Of a stretch of DNA of 38,969 bases, positions 9,501 through 17,760 are shown in pieces. Position 1 is the first letter of the stretch. Every line of letters starts with the position of its first letter. The position numbers were made by a program, and so were the translations under genes. Source of the DNA: a virus. The stretch spans positions 1 through 38,969 of IMG/VR virus record IMGVR_UViG_3300017752_000046. The stretch is one strand, 5' to 3'. Under the pieces are notes generated by a model. That model searched no databases. It saw nothing but the letters and a program-made list of their open reading frames with translations, and was not told the DNA's origin.

Positions 9501-11869
9501 TCTGCCATTGCTTTACTAAGTTCTAAAGTATTTTCAACGACAGAACCTTGTCCTTGTGTTAATGCTTCTATACTTCTCTGAGCAGCACCAGCTCTTTCAA
9601 AAATTTGAAATATAAATTGAAATGCTGCTAAATAAACAGCCATTCTTGCAAAAGCTTTAACTGCTCCAGTTATAGCAACGGCTACAGATTGTATACCTAA
9701 AGATAAAGTAGCAGCAGCTGCTTGTGCCCCTTTAGATAAAGTGACCGTCTTACCAAGTTGAGCATTGTACATTTGTTGTAACGTAATACCTTCTTTTGTC
9801 ATTAAGCCAATCTGTTTCCAATAACTTAATCCAGACGTTTGTAATATTTTATAATGTGACGCTAATTCTAAAGTTCCTTTGCTAAACACTTTTTGAGCTA
9901 ATGTTAACCTAGTGTAACTTTGTAATTCTCTTTCTCTCAAAGGAATAGTTTCTGTAAAAGCAGCTTTTTGTAGTTTTCGAGACTTTATAAATGTAGTTAT
10001 TAATTCTTTCTGTTTGTTTATTTTTTGTTGAGTACCTTTTATAAAACCTTTGACTCCTTTTAATTGTTCAGAATTGGTTTTATTTATAGATAGTTGTAGT
10101 TTTTTTTCAAAAGCTAGTCTTTTAATTTGAGCATCACTCGTAGGAGCGAATTCACCAGTTCTTGATGTTGAGCTACCTTGTGCACTAACACTACGTTTTG
10201 ACTGTGTCTGTACTACTGGTGTACCTGCTGTAAGTTGAAGTTGCTTTGAACGGCTCAGCTGGGCCTGAACAGTTACTAACTTAGTAAGACTGTTTATAGT
10301 TTTTTGTATTAAAAGAATACCCTTTTTCCTTGCAAGATTAACTCTTCCAATTGCTTTTTCTTGAAGTTTTTCACCACTAACATCTGTAACTCTACCTGGT
10401 TTTGCAAGAGGATTGCCTGTATTAAATACTAAACCACCACGTCTTCCACCAATCCCAGCAAGAAATGCTGTCTGCTGTGCAGTGAAAGCAGCTTGTTGTC
10501 CTGTAGCAACAGCTAGAGAAGCTGCATACATTTCAGTATCTTTAGCTAAAAGTTTAAAGTTATTTCTAGCTGTTTTAGTAAACTGTATAATTCCAAAAGC
10601 TGTACCTAAAAATTTTGTTAAGGTTGTAACCGTTTTACCTATATCTGAGGTTGCGGTGACAAAAGATAACAATCCTTGAATTACATTATTTACAGCAGGA
10701 AGAAATTGTGAACCAAATTCTATACCAGCATCTTGAACTGTATTAGTTAGCATTCCTATTTGTGATATGACAGTCTCGTATTTTCTTTCTGCTTCTGTTA
10801 GAAGTGCATTATTTTCTAAAAATTCTTGGTTAGCCATATCAAGAGCAGCTATAAGAAGTGGTGTTGATTTACCTCCAACACTTTCTTGCGCTCTAGATAA
10901 AGCCATCAAGGCCCTCCTAGAACGTATTTGTCCTAGTGATAAATCTTCCAAAACTCCAATAGCATCCCCACCACTTTTTTCTAAATCTCCTAGACCAGCT
11001 AAGAATAAAGCAATAGCTCTATTTGGGTCAACAGATTCAAGTGCTCTAAATGAATCTTCAGTCATACCTGCTGTTTTTGCTAATAGTGATAAGTTTGGTC
11101 CTCCAGATTTAGCAGCTCTATCTACTACACCAATCAATCTGATTATTGCTGTGGAACCTGCTTGTGCTGGCTGACCTATTGCTCTTAATGAAGTTGCATA
11201 TGCTAAAGCATCAACTGCTGCATTATTAAATTCATTTGAGGTACCTGCAGTTGCTGTTGCTATCTGTGTAGCAGCAGTGATAATTTCTGATTCAGTAGTT
11301 GCAAAGTTATTACCTAACTTAACAAGTGTGGAAGCTAGGTTATCTAAATCATTAGTAGCTAGTCCAGTTATTTTTTGAAGTCTTGCTAGAGATAGTGCTG
11401 CTTGTTCTGCACCTAGGTTTGTAGCAACAGTAAGTTTTTGAATAGTATCAGTAAACTTAACTATATTATTAGCTTGAATACCTAACTGTCCACCAATTGC
11501 AGCTATTTGATTTAAAGACTCTACTGTAGCAGGGGAAAATTTAGCAATGTTTCTTATTTCTTTTGCAATATTTGCAAACTGTCTTTCGACTTCTCTGCCT
11601 TCACCTTTTACGTCTAAAGTCTTTTTTACATCTGCGAATTGTTGTTCAAACTTTGCGGCTGCTGCTGCACCTACAGCGAATGAAGCAACTAAAGCTCCAC
11701 CTATACCAGCGAAAACTGGTGTCATAGCTTTTACAGATTGAGCTTGGGCTTTAGAGTTTTGAGCCATTCGGTTCATAGCTCTATCTACATCACGTGTAGC
11801 TCTATTTAAGCTTTTATTATCAAAGCCAACATCAAGGGTGGCCCTTACCTTTGCTGCTTCTATTGCCAT
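6524..11869 (-). CDS. Tail tape measure protein
   Basis: 1781 aa, the longest gene here, placed after the G/GT chaperone pair as in lambda-like siphoviruses. Residues 90-290 fit the TP901/PhageMin_Tail tape-measure core, a helical region with repeated Ala/Leu/Thr-rich segments. Hydrophobic stretches occur near residues 50-72 and in a longer segment around 715-760; these may insert in the host membrane during DNA injection. The middle is highly helical and coiled-coil-like. The C-terminus has YLGIKSPSMFTMRQIG and YGGRGDVMKRALVGEYGPE, both common in tape-measure tails. At roughly 0.15 nm per residue, a tail near 250-270 nm would be expected if the protein is not processed. Confidence 0.95.
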   Translation of the reverse strand: MAIEAAKVRATLDVGFDNKSLNRATRDVDRAMNRMAQNSKAQAQSVKAMTPVFAGIGGALVASFAVGAAAAAKFEQQFADVKKTLDVKGEGREVERQFANIAKEIRNIAKFSPATVESLNQIAAIGGQLGIQANNIVKFTDTIQKLTVATNLGAEQAALSLARLQKITGLATNDLDNLASTLVKLGNNFATTESEIITAATQIATATAGTSNEFNNAAVDALAYATSLRAIGQPAQAGSTAIIRLIGVVDRAAKSGGPNLSLLAKTAGMTEDSFRALESVDPNRAIALFLAGLGDLEKSGGDAIGVLEDLSLGQIRSRRALMALSRAQESVGGKSTPLLIAALDMANQEFLENNALLTEAERKYETVISQIGMLTNTVQDAGIEFGSQFLPAVNNVIQGLLSFVTATSDIGKTVTTLTKFLGTAFGIIQFTKTARNNFKLLAKDTEMYAASLAVATGQQAAFTAQQTAFLAGIGGRRGGLVFNTGNPLAKPGRVTDVSGEKLQEKAIGRVNLARKKGILLIQKTINSLTKLVTVQAQLSRSKQLQLTAGTPVVQTQSKRSVSAQGSSTSRTGEFAPTSDAQIKRLAFEKKLQLSINKTNSEQLKGVKGFIKGTQQKINKQKELITTFIKSRKLQKAAFTETIPLRERELQSYTRLTLAQKVFSKGTLELASHYKILQTSGLSYWKQIGLMTKEGITLQQMYNAQLGKTVTLSKGAQAAAATLSLGIQSVAVAITGAVKAFARMAVYLAAFQFIFQIFERAGAAQRSIEALTQGQGSVVENTLELSKAMADLEALKAIRAEESRLGADEQILNTIDSRIANITKAIEVGKEGIKQSSADLLLPMLESARGPGGDIDFQLKSTAALLGRDIDTFKDQYSRSLSGLVTDIDNGRLPTINTILDDLLGDETAFGPELGEKLRKINREFDGGVLGAIDQAFSNSLFGGPDTEELIDGEAGRFLDSVNSALTKITGRENKFTAKAGGAFGISGIMDETFEAADKIKGSKAFENILGDLSKEESIEIAAGLDLVADTLTKVSGLTLKEIIDGGEIQFKKTAAIVQARISYLNKTQKTLVASGALDFDAQIDAAKDYEGAAELVARLTKEQFGSAADNVKNMREELGMTDEAFITIIETIEDQLKNGMEGAINIFRDAPEKMLGTFEDFALRLKKKISLQSEFSELVKELSVFAPLLAKQFAEVGPAAMDQLKAALATPQMAGTVEAQLLQNVGPELQEQVRRAINDGVVDGSINEDAYGLGGDLTAGIIAGIESKKDDMVGIFRDVFIKSIEEVKDYLGIKSPSMFTMRQIGMPMIDGVIAGIKRKAPDLEASFKEIFKNLPLTIQDVVSQAQKDFSALTQLTGAIRGVAQARRGLITAEHEYLQVLRDRATFQERLTKNTEALRKAEISGRVNNITVKEEIGLLRNKLDIQKQIDKINGVRTAGENLAIFKKEEELADLRLLNNKGVVSNLELAAAEEDLSAMKGENLSDDERKLSLLELTQAQKDNSQAIEDAKAISDELVSLRQENNRLIEEEELLDVDLTIATNSLGEAKERVLDADLRLESARAAFNLQIASDGEFVTRLLGLTDRYNDLGNAVKYTLDNIGDLSGLDTAATKPIEDEVVKQLEKDDPDSEPIIEPSSPSKKTNPKRNPFSNQVPNYTSLPEYIKEQIREVSSSALYGLPDYITGMAMGGRVKKYKYGGRGDVMKRALVGEYGPEEVKFIPGNGFLVKPLSTGGGGTVVQNLNVNVTGVPSDPISARKAAQQISKALRKLDKEGNAGTGLRRN

Positions 11870-11881
11870 TTAACTTCCTAT

Positions 11882-12564
11882 CTAATTCTTAGCGCCACCT
11901 GATTGTTCAACGAAATCGTCTAAACTCATTCTAGAGCGTGGTCTTCTTCTTCCTCGTATTTGGTCGAGTTCCTTTTTCCACCAACCTTTAGGAGGCTTGG
12001 TAGGGTCTTCTGAGGAATACTCTTCACCATTCATAAAAGCGTTATACATAGGTGCATAGAATATAGATTTATCTACAGGTAAATGAGATAAGTTGTTCAT
12101 AAATTTTCTCCATGGATAATCTAGTGGGTTATCAATGTTGTAAAATCTTAAAAAGTCTGATTCTACTGCTCCCCATTTAGAGATTATATCTATATAGGAG
12201 AAACTTATTTTGGGCCGTCTTCGTCTCCTTCTGACTCGACAGTCTCTTCATCTTCAGAACCTATACCGTATTCATCTAAAAGCCAATTTAAAAGAGCTTC
12301 AAGCTGTGGCCATGTTGCTCCCCCATCAATGATTTCGTCCATTAATGTTTTTCCCAATAAAGATTCAAGCCAATCTGGTACATAATTACTTGGTAATCCT
12401 CCATCTTCATCCATGAATCTCATTTGAGCAAGAACTACTCTTGCGGGAATTTCAGCTGATACGCTATATTCTTTATCGTTTAACTTAAAGTTAAGTTCAC
12501 CTTTGTCTGCTTCCTTTAAGGCAGCATCAAAGTCTTTCATTTTTTGTTCGTCAGGCATCCTCAC
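11882..12564 (-). CDS. Tail assembly chaperone GT fusion made by -1 frameshift
   Basis: Predicted 227-aa product. It shares the 119 residues of the upstream chaperone gene, then shifts to the -1 frame at C CCA AAA (12208-12214) just before the TAA stop. The -1 frame is open for 108 more codons: a 36-residue stretch with YIDIISKWGAVESDFLRFY, then the 72 residues that could alternatively start at the ATG at 12100. In lambda and relatives the G and GT forms recruit tail tube and tape measure during assembly. The 36-residue segment fills an otherwise unexplained gap between 12101 and 12204, which strongly supports the shift. An internal GGAGA before ATG 12100 leaves room for a separately started short form. 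Confidence 0.85.
12205..12564 (-). CDS. Tail assembly chaperone (G-like)
   Basis: 119 aa, acidic at the C-terminus. It lies between the tail tube and tape measure genes, the fixed position of the tail assembly chaperone. Residues 25-60 (KLNDKEYSVSAEIPARVVLAQ) resemble the family pattern of a short beta segment followed by helices. The last codons are GGC CCA AAA TAA, and this end contains the slippery heptamer that yields the longer GT product. It acts in the cytoplasm with the tape measure during tail assembly and is not expected in the virion. The start ATG at 12564 encodes MRMPDEQKMK; a second in-frame ATG lies two codons in (MPDEQ), so the exact start is uncertain by two residues. Confidence 0.8.
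   Translation of the reverse strand: MRMPDEQKMKDFDAALKEADKGELNFKLNDKEYSVSAEIPARVVLAQMRFMDEDGGLPSNYVPDWLESLLGKTLMDEIIDGGATWPQLEALLNWLLDEYGIGSEDEETVESEGDEDGPK
12208..12214 (-). promoter_or_regulatory. Programmed -1 frameshift site
   Basis: On the minus strand the heptamer reads C CCA AAA in the zero frame, immediately followed by the TAA stop at 12205-12207. It is a canonical X XXY YYZ slippery sequence. The -1 frame downstream stays open to 11882. I did not identify a clear downstream pseudoknot by eye. Confidence 0.85.
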
Positions 12565-12592
12565 CTCTCCTATAATCCATTATTTAATTTAT

Positions 12593-13252
12593 TTAGTTAA
12601 TGTCGAATACGTCACTATCGTTTGTATTGTCAACGATTCTAAACAAGTCAGTAAACTGATTTGTTGATTGTAACGCTTTTGGTTTGAGTACTTTAAACTC
12701 AACTGCTATTACGACTTTCTGTGGGGCTTTTTGATGAGCCATTGAGAAAGCTCCAACGTTTACAGAACGTGGAATTTCTACATGTCTATCTGCTCCAGCA
12801 GGACCATCTACAATTAATAACAATGATTTTTCATCAAAGTCATCAGTTGCTGGTGGTTTCAAACTATCGTAACCAGTCGCGTAGTCAGTGGTATCATTCT
12901 CTGTGAATGTTCCGCCGCCTAATGCAACTTGTAAGTTAGTCATACCAGACTGAGCAAGCTCACCTGTTAGTCTAACTTCTTGTGCTGTCTTAAATGTAGC
13001 AATTGGGTCTATTTCTTCAGCAACCATTATGTCTTCAAATGTTTTATCCATTTCAAGAGTCCAACCGTCTTCTGAATATCCTACGTCTACCCAGCCTGAA
13101 GCAGGGTCAGCCCATGCTCCAGAACCATTATCTGCTGGAAAGGCTACATAGTCGCCTCCACCTGCAGTATTGCCATCATTTGCAATGGCAGCTACGTAAA
13201 GTACACCAGTTCCGACAATAACTTCAGATATTGTACCATTTGTACTTGGCAT
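12593..13252 (-). CDS. Major tail tube protein
   Basis: 219 aa. It begins MPSTNGTISEVIVGTGVLYVAA and contains WVDVGYSEDGWTLEMDKTFEDIMVAEEIDPI and FKTAQEVRLTGEL, a pattern typical of siphovirus tail tube proteins, which polymerise around the tape measure as stacked rings. It lies just upstream of the G/GT chaperones, as expected. The length fits the family. A clear AGGAGAT ribosome site precedes the ATG at 13252. High expression is expected, because this is normally the second most abundant virion protein. Confidence 0.85.
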   Translation of the reverse strand: MPSTNGTISEVIVGTGVLYVAAIANDGNTAGGGDYVAFPADNGSGAWADPASGWVDVGYSEDGWTLEMDKTFEDIMVAEEIDPIATFKTAQEVRLTGELAQSGMTNLQVALGGGTFTENDTTDYATGYDSLKPPATDDFDEKSLLLIVDGPAGADRHVEIPRSVNVGAFSMAHQKAPQKVVIAVEFKVLKPKALQSTNQFTDLFRIVDNTNDSDVFDIN

Positions 13253-13265
13253 AATTTATCTCCTG

Positions 13266-13574
13266 TTATTCTTCTTCGCTTATACTATCTTGCAAGATAC
13301 TCTCATCTTCATAAGAGTTCTCATTGTCAGCTTCCCACGGAGCATCATCAGTTTCATTGTCTTCCGCTGAAGACTCTGAATCAGCTTCAATAAGTAAAGG
13401 ATAAGCATCTCCTTTGAGATACCAATTTTTTTCCTTTAACCTATTCCAGTCAGATTCTCCAATCTCAACCGCATCATCTTGAGTAAAAATATAACCAGAC
13501 ACTACATCTCTCGCTTTATTGCGATTAAATAGCGGGTGTAATTTTACCCAAACTTTATTATTTTCATTTTTCAT
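13266..13574 (-). CDS. Small acidic virion-region protein
   Basis: 102 aa, function not recognised. The first 60 residues look folded (VWVKLHPLFNRNKARDVVSGYIF, then WNRLKEKNWYLKG). The last 40 are almost entirely Asp, Glu, Ser and Asn and are probably disordered. It sits between the tail terminator and tail tube genes. The N-terminal part slightly resembles the short capsid-region proteins that carry an N-terminal module for locking onto virion partners, but this is weak. The acidic tail could also serve in assembly. The gene is certainly part of the virion operon; its role is open. Confidence 0.75.
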   Translation of the reverse strand: MKNENNKVWVKLHPLFNRNKARDVVSGYIFTQDDAVEIGESDWNRLKEKNWYLKGDAYPLLIEADSESSAEDNETDDAPWEADNENSYEDESILQDSISEEE

Positions 13575-13581
13575 ATCTATC

Positions 13582-14064
13582 CTATACAGCTCTATAAGTC
13601 ATTGCCAAAGCGAATGAATATCTTCCTAGTCCTGTTCCAACTTCCTCAATTCGAGTAGGGAACTGAACTACGTCAAAACCATAAATTTTGGCTTTAGTAC
13701 TGGACGTATCCGTTACTACATACCCATTAGCATAGTTGAATGCAGCTTGAATCGTAGCATTTGCTAAAGACATTGCTGCACTGTAATCTGCAAAAGGCTT
13801 ATCATTACTTGAACCACCCCATCTTCCTGCATATGCTTCCATTGGAAGTAGTGCTGATTGTATATGAGCTTCACTTCTAGGATTAATTAAAGCTCCACCA
13901 GCTCTAAACATGACTAAAAAAGGTAAGTTTGCATTTCGTGGAAGCCTTGTGGCAATATTAGTTCCACATATATCTGTTATTAGAGTTTCATTTAAAGCCC
14001 ACTCTCTTGCAATAATCTCTGCATCAGGTGGTACTAACTGGCTTTGGTCTCTAGTATTTGGCAT
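13582..14064 (-). CDS. Tail terminator / tail completion protein
   Basis: 160 aa. It lies between the gp10-like neck protein and the tail tube gene, the conserved position of the lambda gpU / HK97 tail-terminator group, which caps the growing tail tube and docks it to the head. The fold pattern fits: an N-terminal helix (DAEIIAREWALNETL), a strand with LPFLVMFRAGG, and a C-terminal beta segment GTGLGRYSFALAMTYRAV like the family's final strand. The internal SDYSAAMSLANATIQAAF-like stretch would be the second helix. Assignment rests on order, size and secondary-structure pattern rather than a signature motif. Confidence 0.65.
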   Translation of the reverse strand: MPNTRDQSQLVPPDAEIIAREWALNETLITDICGTNIATRLPRNANLPFLVMFRAGGALINPRSEAHIQSALLPMEAYAGRWGGSSNDKPFADYSAAMSLANATIQAAFNYANGYVVTDTSSTKAKIYGFDVVQFPTRIEEVGTGLGRYSFALAMTYRAV

Positions 14065-14080
14065 AAGTTTATGTTAACAC

Positions 14081-17000
14081 CTAAAATCCTGCAAATGGGT
14101 CATCTAGGTCTAAATCATCATACTCGTTTTCTGCATCTTCTTGTCTCATTCGAGTATTAAAAGCATCTGATTTGAGTGCTAGGCTAGCTATGTATCTCTG
14201 TATCCCTACTAGTGTTGTATCAGGCGTAAACGGAACTCCTTGAGATATAGAAAACTCTTCATGTCTTTTTCTAGCATGTTCAATGTAACCCTGTTTTAAA
14301 AAACCTTTACTCATTACAAGCTCTGTTGCATCTACTACTTCTAAGTAAACAGTCTGTTTATTTATTTTTCTACCATTCTCTACAGCACCAATAACTTGAG
14401 AAAATGCTTTTTCTTGTTTTTTCTTAGTTTCTATTCCTCCAATTTTTTTAACTATGTCATCATAAACAATATTTCCAGAGGTAGGAATTAATCCATTGTC
14501 GTCTATTGGTCTAGGGTCTCCAGCTCTGGCTTCATCTAAACTTGAGCTTCTAGGAGTTGAACCTGATTTTTTCTTTCTTTTACCACTAACATTAGGTAAG
14601 TCACTAGTGTCAACGTTTAGAGCATCATCACGAAATGCACCAAGTGTGTTAAAGTTAGTTTGAATTTGATTCCTAATTTCATCTGGAGATTTAATTTTCA
14701 TTTTTCCAGATGCACCGTATTCAACAGCATCAACATCTAAAATTGCTCTTAAGTGAGCTTTATCATTAAGTAAAGCAACGAAATCTCTAAAAGTTGGTTC
14801 ACCATCTCTTAATCTTTTGACCATTCTTTCATCGACTTCGTCAAATGTTGTTGTGGTAGCACTTTTTCTTTTACCTTTGCCCATTCCCATTTTTCCAAAT
14901 CTATCCATATGTTGTAATAAAGCACTAGCAATAGCGTCAGCATTTCCTATTAGTGACATTATGTCTTCACCTCCACCAACTTGTGCAATACGTGCTCGAG
15001 CCACATCGAATGCTTCAGTTACTGCTTTGTGAGCTGCATTATCAAGTGCTACTTCATCTACTGAGCCTTTTGCCATTTCTCTAAATTTTTGTTTAAAAGT
15101 AAATATAAATTCATTTCTTACTTTTTCGCCCTGAGCTATTAGTCCAAGTTGAGAAAGTTTTCTTGTCGCCATATCAGGTGCTGCCTCAAGTACGTCATCA
15201 CCAAGGTCACTTAAAATTAACCTATCTAGGTCAATACCATTTCTAATAAGTGAATACGGAGCAACATTGTAAGTTTCACCATCTACTTGTGTATACCTTC
15301 CTAGCTCTTTACCCTTCTCTCTAAATAAATTAGATGCTTGTCTTTCTACTTCAAAGAAGTTACCTTTTGAACTACCTCTGAAATCAAAATCATCAATAGC
15401 TTTTGCAAAAGGCTCCCTGTTAATATTATTTGTGCTTTTTTTAATGTAGCTGCTTCTGCCACCAAAAATAGCTGGAGTTAGTATGTCATCTAAAATTTCT
15501 AAGCTATTTGTATCTATACCTATATCTGCTGCACTAAGTATTAAATTTCCATTCTGAGTTTTTAATGCACCTGCTTTATTTGTTTTAACTGTGGCAGCTA
15601 AGTCGTCTAGTACCATTTTGGAATCTCTGGTTGCTGTTGCTGAAGATATTTTCATAGCTATTGAAGCATCGTCTTTTAAAAATTGTGTAGAACCAGACAA
15701 ACTGTTTCTATCCATATCTTTTTTAAATTTCTTGCTATTCATTAAGATACCAAGGTCAGAACCACTCATTCTAAATTTTTGACCTCTTGATACTCCTTCT
15801 CCTAAACCTATTGTTTTTGCTGCATTCATTGCACTCCTATAGATAAACAAACTGGGAACAAAAGTAAACATATCTGTTCTTTCATGTAATGAACCTCTTT
15901 TATCTGTAGCAGGTCCTCCGAACTCTATTTGATAAGCATCTCTTTGATTGTCAGCATATTTGGATTTGGCTGTCTTGCCACCAAAATCAACATAAAAAGA
16001 GATAAGACTTTTCTTATTTTTTAAATCTGGCTCAAGTGAATGTATAGCTCTTTGTATGTGACTTCTGGTGGGTACGTAATTATGACGTTGTCTATTTGCA
16101 GTAAATGTGGTGCTAACAGTACCACTTATATTTATGTCTGAATTAGGTATTTCAACTTTTTTACTTTGGTATTTCTTTTTTTTAATTTGTGTAGTTTCTA
16201 CTAGTTCTACTTTTCCTGGTTTAGACCTAGAGGATGGTCTAAAAGACTTTAAGTCTTCATCTGATATATCTCCATCTACAAAGCCATCTCTGACCCATCT
16301 TCTTCTTTTGGTTGTACCCTGAACAATTAAGTCACCTCTAAGTTTTCTTGCAGCTTGTCTAACTTTACCACTCTTGCTTAAATCAGTTCCGTTTCTAGCT
16401 TTCTCTAAAAGTGTGCTTGCAATTATATATTGAATTTGACCTGACTTCAATTCTGCATGATTAGTTAATGGTGTATTTTTTATAACTTCTGACGCAGCTT
16501 TCATCATTTCTCCTGCTGCTCCAACTAATTCTTCATGAGTAGCATTTCCCGCTGCACCAAAACCATAGGTCACTCCTTGTCCTTCTACTAAAAAATCAAA
16601 ATACTCCTCGTCAAGTGAATCTACAAGGTTGTCTAACTCTTTTGCTGTCGTTGTTGCTGCTGATGATACAGTTACTTGACCCTCTTCAGATGTGTAAGAT
16701 GTTGTTTTTATATTGTCTGGATGATGTATTTGCTCTATGTTTTGAGGCTTTCTTACTTTTGATGACATAATTTCATCTAAGTCAGCCTTTTGTATTAACT
16801 GGTCTATTTCTTCAGGAGTGTAATTTTTTGTAGAATAAGCAGAAAGTATATCATCATGTTTTCTTAAATCAGCAAAACTTTCATCTCCTCTTAAAGCTTT
16901 TTGAGCTCTGGCAGTAGCATATGGGTCTGGAGCATTTGCTACAGCAAGTGCATGTGTACTTCTTTGCCACTTGGTTAATGGACTATTAATTTTTGTTAAC

Positions 17001-17407
17001 TCTCTCTGCATAGCCATGTCCATTCTTTTAGGATTAATTTCTAACTTGGCTCTAAATAAAACTCTATCCATATATGAAAGAGCTCTCTTTGAAGCTCTAC
17101 CATAGGCTACATTCATAGCCCTACCGCCAAGTCCACCAATGTCAGGAGCAAGGGAACTAAATGCACTATTCATAACTTTAGCTGCACCCTTGAAAGAAAA
17201 ACGTCTAGCTACAGATTGACCTTCTCCATTCATTTGTCTTATAACTGCATCTTTGGTGTTACTTGTATCTAAAAAGTCATAACCAACACCACGTATTTTG
17301 CTAGTTTTAATTCCTGTGGCTGCCCCTATGTCACCACCAATTTTAAGACCCCTATATAGTTTTTCTTTAGGTTGTTTTAATTGTCTTGAAGAGCTAAACA
17401 AAGCCAT
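14081..17407 (-). CDS. Very large neck protein with HK97 gp10-like segment
   Basis: 1108 aa, in the slot normally held by a 100-200 aa HK97 gp10-type neck protein. Residues 444-530 carry the best family pattern: VPTRSHIQRAI (like the DTGxLRxSI motif), then SKYADNQRDAYQIEFGG and FVPSLFIYRSAMNAAK (like YAxxVEFGT and the PFLRPALDAAK end). About 440 residues precede this and about 570 follow it, with no recognised domain. The flanks are rich in Lys, Arg, Asp and helical segments, with a Lys/Arg/Ser-rich stretch (KRKKKSGSTPRSSS) near residue 960. The protein may be a head-tail connector with a long internal or ejected extension. The gp10 assignment is inference; the great length is observed. Confidence 0.6.
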   Translation of the reverse strand: MALFSSSRQLKQPKEKLYRGLKIGGDIGAATGIKTSKIRGVGYDFLDTSNTKDAVIRQMNGEGQSVARRFSFKGAAKVMNSAFSSLAPDIGGLGGRAMNVAYGRASKRALSYMDRVLFRAKLEINPKRMDMAMQRELTKINSPLTKWQRSTHALAVANAPDPYATARAQKALRGDESFADLRKHDDILSAYSTKNYTPEEIDQLIQKADLDEIMSSKVRKPQNIEQIHHPDNIKTTSYTSEEGQVTVSSAATTTAKELDNLVDSLDEEYFDFLVEGQGVTYGFGAAGNATHEELVGAAGEMMKAASEVIKNTPLTNHAELKSGQIQYIIASTLLEKARNGTDLSKSGKVRQAARKLRGDLIVQGTTKRRRWVRDGFVDGDISDEDLKSFRPSSRSKPGKVELVETTQIKKKKYQSKKVEIPNSDINISGTVSTTFTANRQRHNYVPTRSHIQRAIHSLEPDLKNKKSLISFYVDFGGKTAKSKYADNQRDAYQIEFGGPATDKRGSLHERTDMFTFVPSLFIYRSAMNAAKTIGLGEGVSRGQKFRMSGSDLGILMNSKKFKKDMDRNSLSGSTQFLKDDASIAMKISSATATRDSKMVLDDLAATVKTNKAGALKTQNGNLILSAADIGIDTNSLEILDDILTPAIFGGRSSYIKKSTNNINREPFAKAIDDFDFRGSSKGNFFEVERQASNLFREKGKELGRYTQVDGETYNVAPYSLIRNGIDLDRLILSDLGDDVLEAAPDMATRKLSQLGLIAQGEKVRNEFIFTFKQKFREMAKGSVDEVALDNAAHKAVTEAFDVARARIAQVGGGEDIMSLIGNADAIASALLQHMDRFGKMGMGKGKRKSATTTTFDEVDERMVKRLRDGEPTFRDFVALLNDKAHLRAILDVDAVEYGASGKMKIKSPDEIRNQIQTNFNTLGAFRDDALNVDTSDLPNVSGKRKKKSGSTPRSSSLDEARAGDPRPIDDNGLIPTSGNIVYDDIVKKIGGIETKKKQEKAFSQVIGAVENGRKINKQTVYLEVVDATELVMSKGFLKQGYIEHARKRHEEFSISQGVPFTPDTTLVGIQRYIASLALKSDAFNTRMRQEDAENEYDDLDLDDPFAGF

Positions 17408-17409
17408 AG

Positions 17410-17760
17410 TTATTCTCTATGAAGCAAGCTTAAATTTTTATAATATATTCCGCCATCTCTTTTTCTAGCTTCTGTAACACTTTGTATTTCATAATATTTA
17501 GTTCCGTCAAATATTCTATCTGAAGCTTTTACGTCAGTATTTCCAGGAACTACACATCCAAAAGTTTGTACTACTGTGTTTCTTCCGTCTCTATTTTCTG
17601 ATTCACTTGTTTTAATTAACCTACATTTGACAGCTGAAGAAGTATTTACCCAAGAATCTGATTCAACACCTCTTTCATCTACAGTTACTCCAGCAGTTCG
17701 CTGTATCGTTATTGTGTCTATTAAATGTCTTGTATTGAAATGTGCTGGCATATCATACAA
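17410..17760 (-). CDS. Head-tail adaptor / head closure protein
   Basis: 116 aa. It begins MYDMPAHFNTRHLIDTITIQR and then shows a WVNTSSAVKCRLI strand, DRIFDGTKYYEIQSV and a final IYYKNLSLLHRE. This is the small beta-barrel pattern of phage head closure proteins (SPP1 gp16 / HK97 head-tail adaptor group). These plug the portal channel below the connector ring. It follows the connector gene with an 8-nt overlap, which supports stoichiometric synthesis. Length and gene order both agree with the family. Confidence 0.75.
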   Translation of the reverse strand: MYDMPAHFNTRHLIDTITIQRTAGVTVDERGVESDSWVNTSSAVKCRLIKTSESENRDGRNTVVQTFGCVVPGNTDVKASDRIFDGTKYYEIQSVTEARKRDGGIYYKNLSLLHRE

